This document shows positions 1 through 9,388 of a stretch of DNA of 64,000 nt, piece by piece. The stretch is from Bacillota bacterium (lineage in GTDB: Bacteria > Bacillota > Clostridia > Christensenellales > Aristaeellaceae): positions 1-64,000 of the forward strand of contig JAKPNM010000053.1 of assembly GCA_029548395.1 (NCBI GenBank), in the 5' to 3' direction. A model generated the notes under the pieces. It had not been told where the DNA came from. It did no database searches and saw nothing but the letters and a program-made list of their open reading frames with translations. A program made the position numbers and the translations under genes. How positions within the stretch are numbered: the stretch's first letter is position 1; every line of letters begins with the position of its first letter.

Positions 1-1
1 C

Positions 2-85
2 AAGGAGAAAGCGTGGGATAACTGTCTTGAGAATAAGCTGATATCCAAAAAGCAGAAAAGAGAAAACATCAAGAAACGTTCTTAA
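2..85 (+). CDS. C-terminal end of a CDS truncated by the window edge (hypothetical)
   Basis: Open frame KEKAWDNCLENKLISKKQKRENIKKRS* from the window edge to TAA at 83-85; too short to identify. Confidence 0.3.
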   Translation, partial: KEKAWDNCLENKLISKKQKRENIKKRS

Positions 86-243
86 CACTGATGTAAAGCT
101 TGTTTGCATCCAAAGCGGCGAGGGATTTTGTTGGCCTGCAAGGAAGGAAACCGATGGCGTAGCCATAGCTGCGTTGAGGTTGACTAACACAGCAGGGCAA
201 AAAAAGACCCGGTGCGACGATACAATAAAGTTTGGAATCATTA

Positions 244-1173
244 TCAATTCAGTGTCTGCTCAATCTCCAGGATGAACCGATCCAAAGCGGCTTCCATCTC
301 CCGCCCATGCCCTTGCATCAAATGACCCCCGCTTTCAAACAGCAGCAATTGGCGGGTTTGAAACCGGGGCGCCGCCTTTTCCATGGCGGACACATCCACC
401 AGCTTGTCATCCTTAGCGCCGATGATCAGCACCGGGCAGGCGATTTCCTCAATGGGATAGTCCCGGTAGTTTTTAGCCATATCTGGGTTGGTCACCTGCG
501 CGTCCAGCCGCATGCCGTCCGAGCGCAGGTACAGGGGCAACATACCGTGCACTGTATCCGGTTCCATGCCCATCAGCGGTGAAAACAACCCCCGAAAGGC
601 CCACATCACAAAATCATTCAGGGTGAATGCCGGGGGACCCTGCCAGGTGCTGAACGTTTGCGGCGGGCTTGTTTCTGGCATGGCTGAGGAATAAAGGATG
701 AGGCCCTTGCAGCGCTCCGGGTAATCCAGCGCAAAGCGAATGGCCGGCGTGCCGCCGGCGGAGGTGCCCAGCACATAGGCCTGCTCTATGTCCAATGCGT
801 CCAGCAGCTGGGCAAAGGCGGTTGCCTGCGCCTTGACGCTGGCATCCGTTGGCAGGGGGCTGCCCGGATAACCAAAGCGGGAGGGCGCCAACAGCCTGTA
901 TTTTCCTTCTTTTCCTGCCACAGCATCATACGCCTGGTCAAACCCGCCGCTGATGCCATGGGAGACCAGAACTACCGGACCTTCCCCTCTGTCCACATAG
1001 CTGATCTGCCCCTGGGACAAGACCAGAACCTGTGCCCCATAGGACGCCAGCCTGGTTTCCGCTTCTCTCAGCGCACCCTGCAGGGTGATCCCCTGTATCA
1101 AAATCCAGACGCCTGCCAGCGCAGCCAGACCCAAAACAACAAAGGGCATGACACGATGCTTTTTTCTTCTCAT
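244..1173 (-). CDS. alpha/beta hydrolase with N-terminal membrane anchor
   Basis: N-terminal TM, nucleophile elbow GTSAGG, C-terminal GGHLMQGH; 4 bp from the upstream TetR gene. Confidence 0.85.
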   Translation of the reverse strand: MRRKKHRVMPFVVLGLAALAGVWILIQGITLQGALREAETRLASYGAQVLVLSQGQISYVDRGEGPVVLVSHGISGGFDQAYDAVAGKEGKYRLLAPSRFGYPGSPLPTDASVKAQATAFAQLLDALDIEQAYVLGTSAGGTPAIRFALDYPERCKGLILYSSAMPETSPPQTFSTWQGPPAFTLNDFVMWAFRGLFSPLMGMEPDTVHGMLPLYLRSDGMRLDAQVTNPDMAKNYRDYPIEEIACPVLIIGAKDDKLVDVSAMEKAAPRFQTRQLLLFESGGHLMQGHGREMEAALDRFILEIEQTLN

Positions 1174-1176
1174 TGC

Positions 1177-1800
1177 TTATTCCTCCTGCTTGGTATATGT
1201 CATGCAAAAACTACGCACATGCTCAGCCAGCATGCCTCTTGCCTCATCCTCATACTCCGGCTCCCGGTCACAGCGGAGCAGCAAAAAGTAAATTGGGGCA
1301 TAGAAAGCCAGAGCCAAGGCCTTTGGGCTGGGGCTTGTACTGTCTGCTGCTAACGGCATGGCTGCAAACAATTGCTCCTGGTAATGGAGGGGATCCTCCA
1401 TATACAGCTTGGTCAGCAAGGCAGCAAGCTCCCTGTCCTCAAACTGGGACAGGGTCAGCATGCGGCGCAGGCCGCTCACGGTCGGCTCATGCAAAAACCA
1501 GGAAAACAGATGATTGACCATGGTCAACAGTTGCTTTTCATCCATGCCGGAAAACGCTTGTGCATCCTGACGGCCGCTTTGCCAGCCAAGGCCTATCCGT
1601 GCCGCCTGCTGCCGGTATGTTTCTGTTGTATCATGGATAATTGCATCAAAAATAGCCCGCTTGCTGTGAAAATGGTTGTATAGGGAAGGCGCCCGGATGC
1701 CTATGGCTTGGGCGATCTCCTGTACGCTCACTGTATGGTATCCTTTTCGGGAGAACAAAAGAAGAGCATGCTGGATGATCTTTTCTCGTGTCGATTGCAT
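1177..1800 (-). CDS. TetR/AcrR family transcriptional regulator
   Basis: N-terminal HTH: TREKIIQHALLLFSRKGYHTVSVQEIAQAIGIRAPSLYNHFHSKRAIF. Confidence 0.9.
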   Translation of the reverse strand: MQSTREKIIQHALLLFSRKGYHTVSVQEIAQAIGIRAPSLYNHFHSKRAIFDAIIHDTTETYRQQAARIGLGWQSGRQDAQAFSGMDEKQLLTMVNHLFSWFLHEPTVSGLRRMLTLSQFEDRELAALLTKLYMEDPLHYQEQLFAAMPLAADSTSPSPKALALAFYAPIYFLLLRCDREPEYEDEARGMLAEHVRSFCMTYTKQEE

Positions 1801-1817
1801 GGAGAGACTCCCTTCAA

Positions 1818-1864
1818 ACTAATGATCGTTAGCATTGTGGTAATGGTAACTAACGGGCATTAGT
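1818..1864. promoter_or_regulatory. Two tandem operator-like sites upstream of the TetR gene
   Basis: ACTAATGATCGTTAGC (1818-1833) and ACTAACGGGCATTAGT (1849-1864), both fitting ACTAAYGnnCRTTAGY, 31 bp apart. Confidence 0.65.
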
Positions 1865-1940
1865 TTGTCAAGAGTATGAATATGATAAACATCCTTGATG
1901 CCATAAATTTGAAGCGCTGGGGATCCCGAACGCTCATTTC

Positions 1941-2324
1941 TTACCAAAGCCATGTCCACACGGCGGTAAAGGCGTTCAGCGCCAGGCTGATGACAATGAG
2001 CACCCGGTCAAAAAGCCCGGAATAACCGGCGACGCCAAAGATATTCACAATAAAAAGCAACAGGGAGCCGATGATGCCGGCCCACCTGGCGAAGCCGCGG
2101 GGCAGGAAGACCATGCCCAGGGCCAGCAGAACAGGGATCAACATCAGGAGGGCGGCCATCATCAGATGGGTCTGGGTCATGGGCTTGCCGTCAATGAAGG
2201 CGGCGGCCTGGCCCTTTTCATACAGGCGCAGCACGTCCCCCAGCAGGTAGATCAGCATCAGTGCCACCCAGCACACGGCCAGCTGGATGCGGTGAGGCTC
2301 CATGGATATCATGTCATGGGTCAT
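1941..2324 (-). CDS. Small four-TM membrane protein, hypothetical
   Basis: Four hydrophobic segments; overlaps the downstream end of the 2321-3283 gene. Confidence 0.7.
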   Translation of the reverse strand: MTHDMISMEPHRIQLAVCWVALMLIYLLGDVLRLYEKGQAAAFIDGKPMTQTHLMMAALLMLIPVLLALGMVFLPRGFARWAGIIGSLLLFIVNIFGVAGYSGLFDRVLIVISLALNAFTAVWTWLW

Positions 2325-3283
2325 ATGCGTACCTCCTGATTCATCATTAAAATCACGCTGCCCCGCTTGTGCCCGGTATCCACGATGCGGTGGGCTTCAC
2401 GGGCTTCTTCCATGGGCAGCGCCTTGTCGATCACGGCCTTGATGCTTCCTGCTTCAAACCACTGCGCCAGCCTCTCCGTCTGCTGGCGGTTTTCCCTGGC
2501 GATATCGCCGCCGCAGACATTGATGAAACGTCCGCCGGGCTTCAGCGCTGCTGTTGCCTGGGCTTTATTCAGCTTGCCCACCGTGTCCATCACCAGATCA
2601 TATTTGACACCGGGGACAAAGACGCGGCCCAGGGTGTAATCAATGAAGTGACTGGCGCCCAATTCCTGCACCAGCGCCTTGTTCCTGCCGCTGGCAACCC
2701 CGGTCACCTCAAGACGCAGGATGCCGGCGATTTGCACCGCCATGGTGCCCACCGCCCCTGCGGCGCCGTTGATCAGGATGGATTCCCCGGCCTGAGCCTT
2801 ATGTTTTTCCAGGAAATACTGGGCGGTGTTGCCGCCAAAGGGCAGGGCGGCGGCCTCTTGAAAGCTCATGGACGGGGGCATGAGGGCCACAGGGCCTGAA
2901 GCCGGGATGGCGGCATAGCGGGCGTGACAGCCATAGCGCATGCCGGGGGAGGAGCCAAAGACAGCGTCCCCCACCTTGAAAGAGGTGACCTTGGCGCCTA
3001 AGGCAGCCACAGTGCCTGAGAATACGGTGCCCAGGATGGGCTGGCGGGGCCTGCGCCATCCCAACACCAGGCGCATCAGGGTTTTTATGGGTTCTTCGGC
3101 CTGCAAACCCCTTGTCCTGGCGTCCCCGGAGTTGACTGCGCTGGCTGATACGCGCACCATGATCATGCCCGGCTGCAATGCCGGCAGGGGAACTTCCACA
3201 ATTTTGATGACTTCTGGGCCGCCATAGCTTGTCGCCTGGGCTGCCTCCATTCGTTCCGGCAGGCCACTGTCAAGGCTGTTCAT
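2321..3283 (-). CDS. NAD(P)-dependent medium-chain alcohol dehydrogenase / quinone reductase-like
   Basis: MDR fold motifs: GGPEVIKIVEVPLP, INGAAGAVGTMAVQIA, lack of catalytic Zn cysteines. Confidence 0.85.
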   Translation of the reverse strand: MNSLDSGLPERMEAAQATSYGGPEVIKIVEVPLPALQPGMIMVRVSASAVNSGDARTRGLQAEEPIKTLMRLVLGWRRPRQPILGTVFSGTVAALGAKVTSFKVGDAVFGSSPGMRYGCHARYAAIPASGPVALMPPSMSFQEAAALPFGGNTAQYFLEKHKAQAGESILINGAAGAVGTMAVQIAGILRLEVTGVASGRNKALVQELGASHFIDYTLGRVFVPGVKYDLVMDTVGKLNKAQATAALKPGGRFINVCGGDIARENRQQTERLAQWFEAGSIKAVIDKALPMEEAREAHRIVDTGHKRGSVILMMNQEVRI

Positions 3284-3300
3284 TGCTTTACCTCCTTGTT

Positions 3301-3346
3301 TTTCTTACTCGTCCTCAAACGCATTTCTTACTCGTCCTCAAACGCA
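3301..3346. repeat. 23-bp perfect tandem duplication at the 3' end of the Xre gene
   Basis: TTTCTTACTCGTCCTCAAACGCA at 3301-3323 and again at 3324-3346. Confidence 0.95.
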
Positions 3347-3552
3347 AAAACCTCTTCTACGGATTTATCGAATACCCTGGCGATGGCAAACGCCAGTTCC
3401 AGCGAAGGTGAGTATTTGCCGTTTTCCACTGCCAGGATGGTCTGACGGGTAACCCCTACCGAATCTGCCAGCTGTTGCTGGGTCATTTCATTGGCCAGGA
3501 AGCGGAGGGTGCGGATCTTGTTGGTGATGCGGGTTTTCTTTGCCATGATCAC
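3328..3552 (-). CDS. Xre-family HTH regulator
   Basis: MTQQQLADSVGVTRQTILAVENGKYSPSLELAFAIARVF. Confidence 0.9.
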   Translation of the reverse strand: MIMAKKTRITNKIRTLRFLANEMTQQQLADSVGVTRQTILAVENGKYSPSLELAFAIARVFDKSVEEVFAFEDE

Positions 3553-3989
3553 AGCCCTCTTTCATACCCGATAATGTAGGCGATCCAAATGGCGAGGCCG
3601 GACAGCAGCACCATGAGGGCCAGGGCGCAGAAGAAGGTATGCAGCCCCAGCCCTAGCGCCAGCAGGATGGCTGAAACAAGGAAGGAGAGAAAGGAAACCG
3701 CGCCAAAGGCTTTCATGGCAAGGCCCTCGATATGGCGGTCACGCTCATCGGTCTTTTCCTCAAAGCCCTGCCCACCGGACCGTTTTTCCCTTGACATGAT
3801 CAGAATCGCGCTGAGCACATCCAGCACCAGGAAACCTGTGACCAGCACGAGAAAATAAATGCCCCATGTTTTGCCTAAGGCCTCGCCGTCAAGGGACGCT
3901 ACCCTGGAGCGGTTCCAAAGAAAAGTCAGGATGAACCAAATCAAGTTGTTGATGGCTGAGAGAATGGCGATCTTTGTACGGTTGTTCAT
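3549..3989 (-). CDS. Membrane protein paired with the Xre regulator
   Basis: Four predicted TMs; start of the Xre gene overlaps its stop; RBS GGAGGT upstream. Confidence 0.7.
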   Translation of the reverse strand: MNNRTKIAILSAINNLIWFILTFLWNRSRVASLDGEALGKTWGIYFLVLVTGFLVLDVLSAILIMSREKRSGGQGFEEKTDERDRHIEGLAMKAFGAVSFLSFLVSAILLALGLGLHTFFCALALMVLLSGLAIWIAYIIGYERGL

Positions 3990-4169
3990 GTGACCTCCTT
4001 GTGCCCGATGGAAATCCCTTTTGATTTTCCCGGACGATGTTAGAATTTACAGACATCGTGTTAAAGAAACCATACACACAATATCATATGCCCTCTCGCG
4101 ATGTCAAACATTTTTAACATCGTTCCGTGAAGATTTTACAATCCTGCTTGTTTTCTAATCCTGGCAGCC

Positions 4170-4198
4170 TTGACAACTGTTCTTCATTGCCTTATTCT
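4170..4198 (+). promoter_or_regulatory. Sigma-A-type promoter of the FMN-binding/MarR operon
   Basis: TTGACA (4170-4175), 17 bp, TATTCT (4193-4198). Confidence 0.55.
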
Positions 4199-4200
4199 CA

Positions 4201-4222
4201 ATTAGGTAATACATTACCTAAT
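4201..4222. promoter_or_regulatory. Perfect 22-bp inverted repeat, probable MarR operator
   Basis: ATTAGGTAAT-AC-ATTACCTAAT immediately downstream of the -10, 16 bp before ATG 4239. Confidence 0.75.
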
Positions 4223-4238
4223 CGACGGAGGTGTTTCA

Positions 4239-4631
4239 ATGAGCATTAAACGGCTTGCCATAGGGCTTGTAATCCTGTTGTTGGCGGTTGGTATCATTGT
4301 TTACGTATTGATGGTAAGGCAGATCAACAAGCTTGAAGAACAAAACTTTGATCTGGTGGATCTTGCCAGTTTGCCGGTTGGCAGATATCAGGGCGAGGCG
4401 ACCGCTCTGCTGGTGACAGCCCGGGTGGAGGTATTTCTGCAGGATGGGCGCATCCGGCAGGTCAACCTTCTTGAACACCGCCACGGGCCTGGTTATGGCG
4501 CTGAAGCGATTGCAGACAGCATTGTAGAGGCAAACAGCCCGGATGTGGACAGCATCAGCGGGGCCACCGCCTCCAGCATCGTGGTCAAGACAGCGGTGCT
4601 GGAAGCGCTCAAGAGCGCAGGAACGCGGTGA
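4239..4631 (+). CDS. Membrane-anchored FMN-binding domain protein
   Basis: N-terminal TM and covalent-FMN-type motif SGATASS in DSISGATASSIVVKTAVLEAL. Confidence 0.85.
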   Translation: MSIKRLAIGLVILLLAVGIIVYVLMVRQINKLEEQNFDLVDLASLPVGRYQGEATALLVTARVEVFLQDGRIRQVNLLEHRHGPGYGAEAIADSIVEANSPDVDSISGATASSIVVKTAVLEALKSAGTR

Positions 4632-5140
4632 AACGGCATCAGAAGCTGTTAGCGGAAGCGGATCCTGCCCTTGACCTGAGTGGTATTGAGGACCGGTACT
4701 ATCTGTTTGCCATGTTGACCGCCTTTGCCAACCGCATGCAAACCGTTGGGGACAATGTGTTTGAAGAGGTGACATGGAAACAATGGTTTGCTTTGCTGGG
4801 CGCCAGCGTTTTACAGCCCGCTCCTTCTGTTTCCCAGGTAGCGGGTTTGGTGGGCACCTCTCATCAGAATATGAAACAGCTGCTGCTGCGCTTGCAGTCT
4901 GCCGGATTGGTATCCCTTGAGAAGGACAAGCATGATTTGCGCCGAACCCTGGTGAAGCTTACCCCGGCAGCCGAAGCGTTTGAACTGAAATACCATGAGA
5001 GCAGCGGCCTGTTCATGGATTGTCTGTTTGAAGGAATTTCCACCGAAGCCCTGGCCGCGGCCCGGCAGGTGATTCATCAGCTGGACGAGAACCTGAAGGC
5101 CATCGCAAAAGAAATCGCTCGGCAGGAGGACAGCGCATGA
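4628..5140 (+). CDS. MarR family transcriptional regulator
   Basis: wHTH SVSQVAGLVGTSHQNMKQLLLRLQSAGLVSLEKDKHDLRRTLVKLTPAAEA; GTG start overlaps the previous stop. Confidence 0.85.
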   Translation: MKRHQKLLAEADPALDLSGIEDRYYLFAMLTAFANRMQTVGDNVFEEVTWKQWFALLGASVLQPAPSVSQVAGLVGTSHQNMKQLLLRLQSAGLVSLEKDKHDLRRTLVKLTPAAEAFELKYHESSGLFMDCLFEGISTEALAAARQVIHQLDENLKAIAKEIARQEDSA

Positions 5141-5673
5141 TCGTCATCATTTCAGATGAAAGCAGCGGGAAACTGGGGGTTGCTTTGAAGGAAGCAGCCG
5201 GCCGCGCAGGTGCGCAGGTGGTTCATTTCGCTGCCAACACCCTTCATATCAAGCCCTGTGCCGCCTGCGGCAGCTGCAGCGGGAAAACCTATGGCCGCTG
5301 CGTCATCCGGGATGATATGCAGCAGGTGTTACCCAAAATCGCGGGCTGCCGGGCGCTTGTGCTGGTCTCCGCGGTGGTGTTTGGCGGTGTCAGCCATCAT
5401 ATCAAGAAGGTGATGGACCGCATGGCGGCTGTGGGCGATCCCCGCTACCAGGTGAGCAGCGGCGAGCTGGTAAAAGGCATGAGCGGGCAGGGCATGAGCT
5501 ATTATATGGTGGGCACAGGGGATAAGCTGGGTGAGACCGAGCGGTCAGCCTTTTTGTTCCTCCATGAAGAAAACCGAAACATCATGAACACCAGGGGAAA
5601 GGCCTTTCTCCTTCACAGCAGTCCGGATCAAGCCGTGATTGACAATATCGCTCAGGAGATCGCCCATGAATAA
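5137..5673 (+). CDS. Flavodoxin-like / iron-sulfur flavoprotein-like NAD(P)H-FMN oxidoreductase
   Basis: Cys motif CAACGSCSGKTYGRCVIRDDM, typical of iron-sulfur flavoproteins of the FMN reductase family. Confidence 0.75.
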   Translation: MIVIISDESSGKLGVALKEAAGRAGAQVVHFAANTLHIKPCAACGSCSGKTYGRCVIRDDMQQVLPKIAGCRALVLVSAVVFGGVSHHIKKVMDRMAAVGDPRYQVSSGELVKGMSGQGMSYYMVGTGDKLGETERSAFLFLHEENRNIMNTRGKAFLLHSSPDQAVIDNIAQEIAHE

Positions 5674-6310
5674 ACCGGAGATCATGCTCCTATGCGCCAG
5701 CTCCAGGCGAAAGGGCACCAGCGCCATGCTGCTGGAGCGCATCCGCCTTGTCACCGGCGGGGAAGTGATATTCCTGCCCCAGAAAGGCAGCCTGAACGAG
5801 GTGATACTGGCCATGCAACAGGCTGCAGCCATCGTAATCTCCGGGCCCTGCTACATCAACACCTATCCGGCCCGGCTGATTGAATTGCTGGAAGCGGCGT
5901 CCCTAAGCGGCGGTTTCTCCGGGCAGAAGCTGTACGGCATCATCAACGGCGGCATGCCTTATGTCCACACACACCGGCATGGGCTTGCCTGCCTCCGGCT
6001 GTTCGCGGAGCAGAATCATCTTTCCTGGCAGGGCGGCTTTGTATTGGGCGGCGGCGCCATGCTGGACGGCAAACCCTTGGAAAAGCATATGAATCGCAAA
6101 AAAATCGTGCCGGTTTTTGACCTGTTTATCCGACACATCGCAGAGGGCAGTCCGTCGCCTGACAGCTTGTACGAACAGGCACAAATCCCTCCCGGTCACA
6201 TCATGACACGGGTCTTTGCCAAACTTCTGACCTTCATGGTGGTACGGCGCATCAAAAAACATGGGCACGACCCGGATGCACCCAACTGGTATCTGCGGAA
6301 AAAAGAGTAA
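5666..6310 (+). CDS. Flavodoxin-fold NAD(P)H-dependent oxidoreductase-like protein
   Basis: MNKPEIMLLCASSRRKGTSAMLLERI; GPCYINTYPARLIELLE; overlaps the previous CDS. Confidence 0.7.
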   Translation: MNKPEIMLLCASSRRKGTSAMLLERIRLVTGGEVIFLPQKGSLNEVILAMQQAAAIVISGPCYINTYPARLIELLEAASLSGGFSGQKLYGIINGGMPYVHTHRHGLACLRLFAEQNHLSWQGGFVLGGGAMLDGKPLEKHMNRKKIVPVFDLFIRHIAEGSPSPDSLYEQAQIPPGHIMTRVFAKLLTFMVVRRIKKHGHDPDAPNWYLRKKE

Positions 6311-6321
6311 CACGCACAACA

Positions 6322-7458
6322 TCAGTTTTCCATTTGATGCTTTAAGTCCAGCAAAACCTTGATATACTCGTTGGGCAAATCCGCATGGATGTCGTGGCTG
6401 GATTGAAAACCCCCGATGTAGGTGCCACGAGGCAGCAAATCCACCACGTTTTGCGCATCCTTTTCGTCCATGGCAGCAAGCAAAACTCCGTTGGCATCAT
6501 AATAGCTGGGGGCCGTAAGCTTGTTAGGCGCTACATGCATCACAATGGTAGGAGACTGTATATTTTTTAGTATTTCTTCCTGGTCAAACTCTTCAAACCA
6601 GGAAAAATCATAGAATGTAACCCCAAACCGTAAGTCGTAATGGCTTGTTTCATCCTGCATGTTGGCATTGATGGCATAGATGGAGTTAATCCCCAACTCC
6701 GGCGGGAAGTACCACATTTTAGGGACTTGCCCGGGATGTTTCTTTATATGCTTTAGCGCAGGGTTTTTGATCAGCCTGTCCCACAGCCATGGCGCTTCGG
6801 CGTTAAAGATTTCCTGCATATAGTCATGCTCTAACGAATACTCCAAAAAGGTTTCGATTTCATGTTGATTCAAATAGTCATGCATGTTCTTGAAACCTAA
6901 CCATGAGATAGTCTTTTCCGCCCGACCAGGCAGGGTGGCAAAAAACGGCCCATCCTCTAAAACGGTGGAGATGATGCAGTCTGGCGCCTTGGCGGAAACA
7001 TACGCAGCCAGCAGCGCCCCGGAAGAGTGGCCGGATATATACGCCTTTTCCCTGATAATGTTTCGGAGAAACCAGATGATATCCTCCCCGATGGCTACCG
7101 CCTGATACTTGTCAGGGTTTTTGGATGACCGCCCATGGCCATAGTAGTCCAGGGCATAGACATGAAATTCTTTGGATAGCTTGGGCAATACCCTGGCATA
7201 GTCGTAGCAGGTTGCTTGCTGGCCATGGAGCAATAAGAGCTTGGGGCCATTGTCCGGGCCTTCGATATAATATATTTCTGACCCATCATCCAATTGAGCC
7301 ATGCCCTCCTTAAAGCCCAATTTGAACCCCTTTTTTTGCAAAAACTGCTCGTTCAAAATGTCATGGTTCATGTTCCTGTAGGCAAAAATGCCGACTCCTA
7401 TCAGGAGCACCACAATAACAATCCCCACGATGATGAGTACCCGATGCATTACACGCAT
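6322..7458 (-). CDS. alpha/beta hydrolase with N-terminal TM
   Basis: LLLLHGQQATCYDYARVLPKLSKEF, YYGHGRS, GHSSGALLAAY. Confidence 0.85.
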   Translation of the reverse strand: MRVMHRVLIIVGIVIVVLLIGVGIFAYRNMNHDILNEQFLQKKGFKLGFKEGMAQLDDGSEIYYIEGPDNGPKLLLLHGQQATCYDYARVLPKLSKEFHVYALDYYGHGRSSKNPDKYQAVAIGEDIIWFLRNIIREKAYISGHSSGALLAAYVSAKAPDCIISTVLEDGPFFATLPGRAEKTISWLGFKNMHDYLNQHEIETFLEYSLEHDYMQEIFNAEAPWLWDRLIKNPALKHIKKHPGQVPKMWYFPPELGINSIYAINANMQDETSHYDLRFGVTFYDFSWFEEFDQEEILKNIQSPTIVMHVAPNKLTAPSYYDANGVLLAAMDEKDAQNVVDLLPRGTYIGGFQSSHDIHADLPNEYIKVLLDLKHQMEN

Positions 7459-7491
7459 ATGTTCTTCCGTTCTATCTGGTGTAGCGCCTGC

Positions 7492-8232
7492 TCAGGCCTT
7501 GCCTTTCCAGGGGAAATGACCGTCCAGCCATCCTTCTTTTTGCCAGAACAGGTAATCGCTGGTAGCAGGCTGGTCCTTCTTTTGCAGCATTTTGTGAATT
7601 CCTTTTTGACCAAAAGCCATGGCCCGGTATAGCAGCTTTGCAAAAAGGCCTGGAGAAACATCCTGTTGTTTTGACATAATTTTGCGGATTGTTCTCTCGA
7701 TCTGCCGGTTCAGCTTTGCTTTTGCTTTCTGGTCCACCAGGTCGTAATCCGTCATGCCCAGGCGCGCTTTTATGTGATATATTCGCTTGATCCCCCAGAA
7801 ACGCAGGCTGTGTTTCAGGGGGATCAGGGTGCTGCGAAAGCCTGCTCCCACGGCTTGATTGATGATCAGGGCCTGTTTTCCCAGCATTTTGGGGCTGGGC
7901 TGATGCACGATCCACCGGCTGCCGAAATGATCCAGCAGAGCCTTTAACTGTCCGGGAATGCTGAATACATAGGTAGGGGTGATGAACACCACCAGGCAGG
8001 CCTCCTCCATGGCCTGCCAGATGGGCAGCGTGGCCTTCAGGTGCGGGCAGGCGCTCATGTCTTTAAAAAAACAGGCTTTGCATCCCAGGCAATACGTCGG
8101 CCCGTCCTTGGGGAGGATGAACTGCCTGATCCGCGCCCCGGGTATCAGGACGTTCAGTTGCGCTACAAAAGCTTCCCGGATATGCGCCGTGCAGCCCGGA
8201 TTGGATACAGCCGTAATCAGGCATATGTTCAT
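7492..8232 (-). CDS. Flavodoxin-like NAD(P)H-dependent FMN oxidoreductase with Cys cluster
   Basis: YCLGCKACFFKDMSACPHL; ITPTYVFSIPGQLKALLDHFGSRW. Confidence 0.8.
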   Translation of the reverse strand: MNICLITAVSNPGCTAHIREAFVAQLNVLIPGARIRQFILPKDGPTYCLGCKACFFKDMSACPHLKATLPIWQAMEEACLVVFITPTYVFSIPGQLKALLDHFGSRWIVHQPSPKMLGKQALIINQAVGAGFRSTLIPLKHSLRFWGIKRIYHIKARLGMTDYDLVDQKAKAKLNRQIERTIRKIMSKQQDVSPGLFAKLLYRAMAFGQKGIHKMLQKKDQPATSDYLFWQKEGWLDGHFPWKGKA

Positions 8233-8295
8233 GACAAACTCCTCCTGTCAGGGGCGAAACAGATGATCCATGGCCTTTATTGCAGGCAGATGCTG

Positions 8296-9261
8296 CTATG
8301 AACTCTCCGGCGAAGCGCTTTTTTCTTTCATCGCCCGATTCCCCAGAATATAACTCCCCACACAGACCGCTGCCAGCACCCAAAACCCCCAGTTGCCAAA
8401 GATGCGCTGCCATGAATTTTGCATATCCAGCAACTCGGGAGGCCAAAAATGCGCGCTTTTGGACATCATCCATACGAAGCCTGTCGTTCCGATCAGGGAA
8501 AGAACGATGGTATATATCCCGTTTGCTTTTTCAGAGGTTATCTTTTTCATGTATTCCGGTATAAAAGTCATTAGCAGGTTGAACAGAATGTGATAGGCTG
8601 TACACAACAGCAGGCTGCCGCTGCTCACATACACCCAAGACCACAGAAAGCCGGTATGAAGCATACCCACTGCCACTGCGATCCGCCCGGTTTGAAGATG
8701 AAGCAAGGAAAACACTATAGCGGACATGCATAGGAAAAGCCCTGCCTGATCATTGCCCAGTATATCACCCAGCAGCTTTCTGCAAAGAAGCTCCTCCATC
8801 AAAGGAACCATGAGTATTAGCAAAACAGCATTAAGGCCTTGGCTTTTTTCTTTTTGTTGCTGCTCCCATGCCTGAGACGTGACCAGGCCCAACTTGATTT
8901 CAAGGATAGTAAACGGCACCATCAGCACAAAGGCAAAAAACTGCGCCATAAACACCACGATATAATCTGCCGTTCCAAAGCCCTGTGGAGAAACCTGGAA
9001 CACCGGCAGATCCTTAATGAACAGCAGCAGAAGCCCCAAACCGGGCAGATAAAGCAGGGCTGTGCTCACCAGGTATTTTTTATCTTTTGGCAGCCTGCCC
9101 TTTTCAAGAAGCGGCGAAACAATAAATCGATTGCACAGCCAATACAGGCTGAACATCGCGCCTACGCCAAGGGTATATCGTGTGATGGGTTCATGCCACA
9201 TATACTTTCTCCTTTCTGACAGCAGGTGACGATGCTTTGGATTTTGCATTCTCTTTGTCAT
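8296..9261 (-). CDS. CPBP (CAAX/Abi-type) intramembrane metalloprotease family protein
   Basis: Motifs EELLCRKLL, FSLLHLQ and HILFN within a polytopic membrane protein; alternative start at 9201. Confidence 0.8.
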   Translation of the reverse strand: MTKRMQNPKHRHLLSERRKYMWHEPITRYTLGVGAMFSLYWLCNRFIVSPLLEKGRLPKDKKYLVSTALLYLPGLGLLLLFIKDLPVFQVSPQGFGTADYIVVFMAQFFAFVLMVPFTILEIKLGLVTSQAWEQQQKEKSQGLNAVLLILMVPLMEELLCRKLLGDILGNDQAGLFLCMSAIVFSLLHLQTGRIAVAVGMLHTGFLWSWVYVSSGSLLLCTAYHILFNLLMTFIPEYMKKITSEKANGIYTIVLSLIGTTGFVWMMSKSAHFWPPELLDMQNSWQRIFGNWGFWVLAAVCVGSYILGNRAMKEKSASPESS

Positions 9262-9365
9262 CAGGTGCCGGAAGGTCAGCCGCTTCCCCTCTTTGCCCTG
9301 TTTGATGGGCAGTGTCGTGTATATCCTGACCGGTCATTCGTGAACGGCTCTTCCGTACCCGGTGA

Positions 9366-9388
9366 ACAAGCTGTACGGTACAGCTTGT
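9366..9388. promoter_or_regulatory. 23-bp perfect palindrome, operator-like
   Basis: ACAAGCTGTAC-G-GTACAGCTTGT, with TGTACnGTACA core. Confidence 0.65.
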
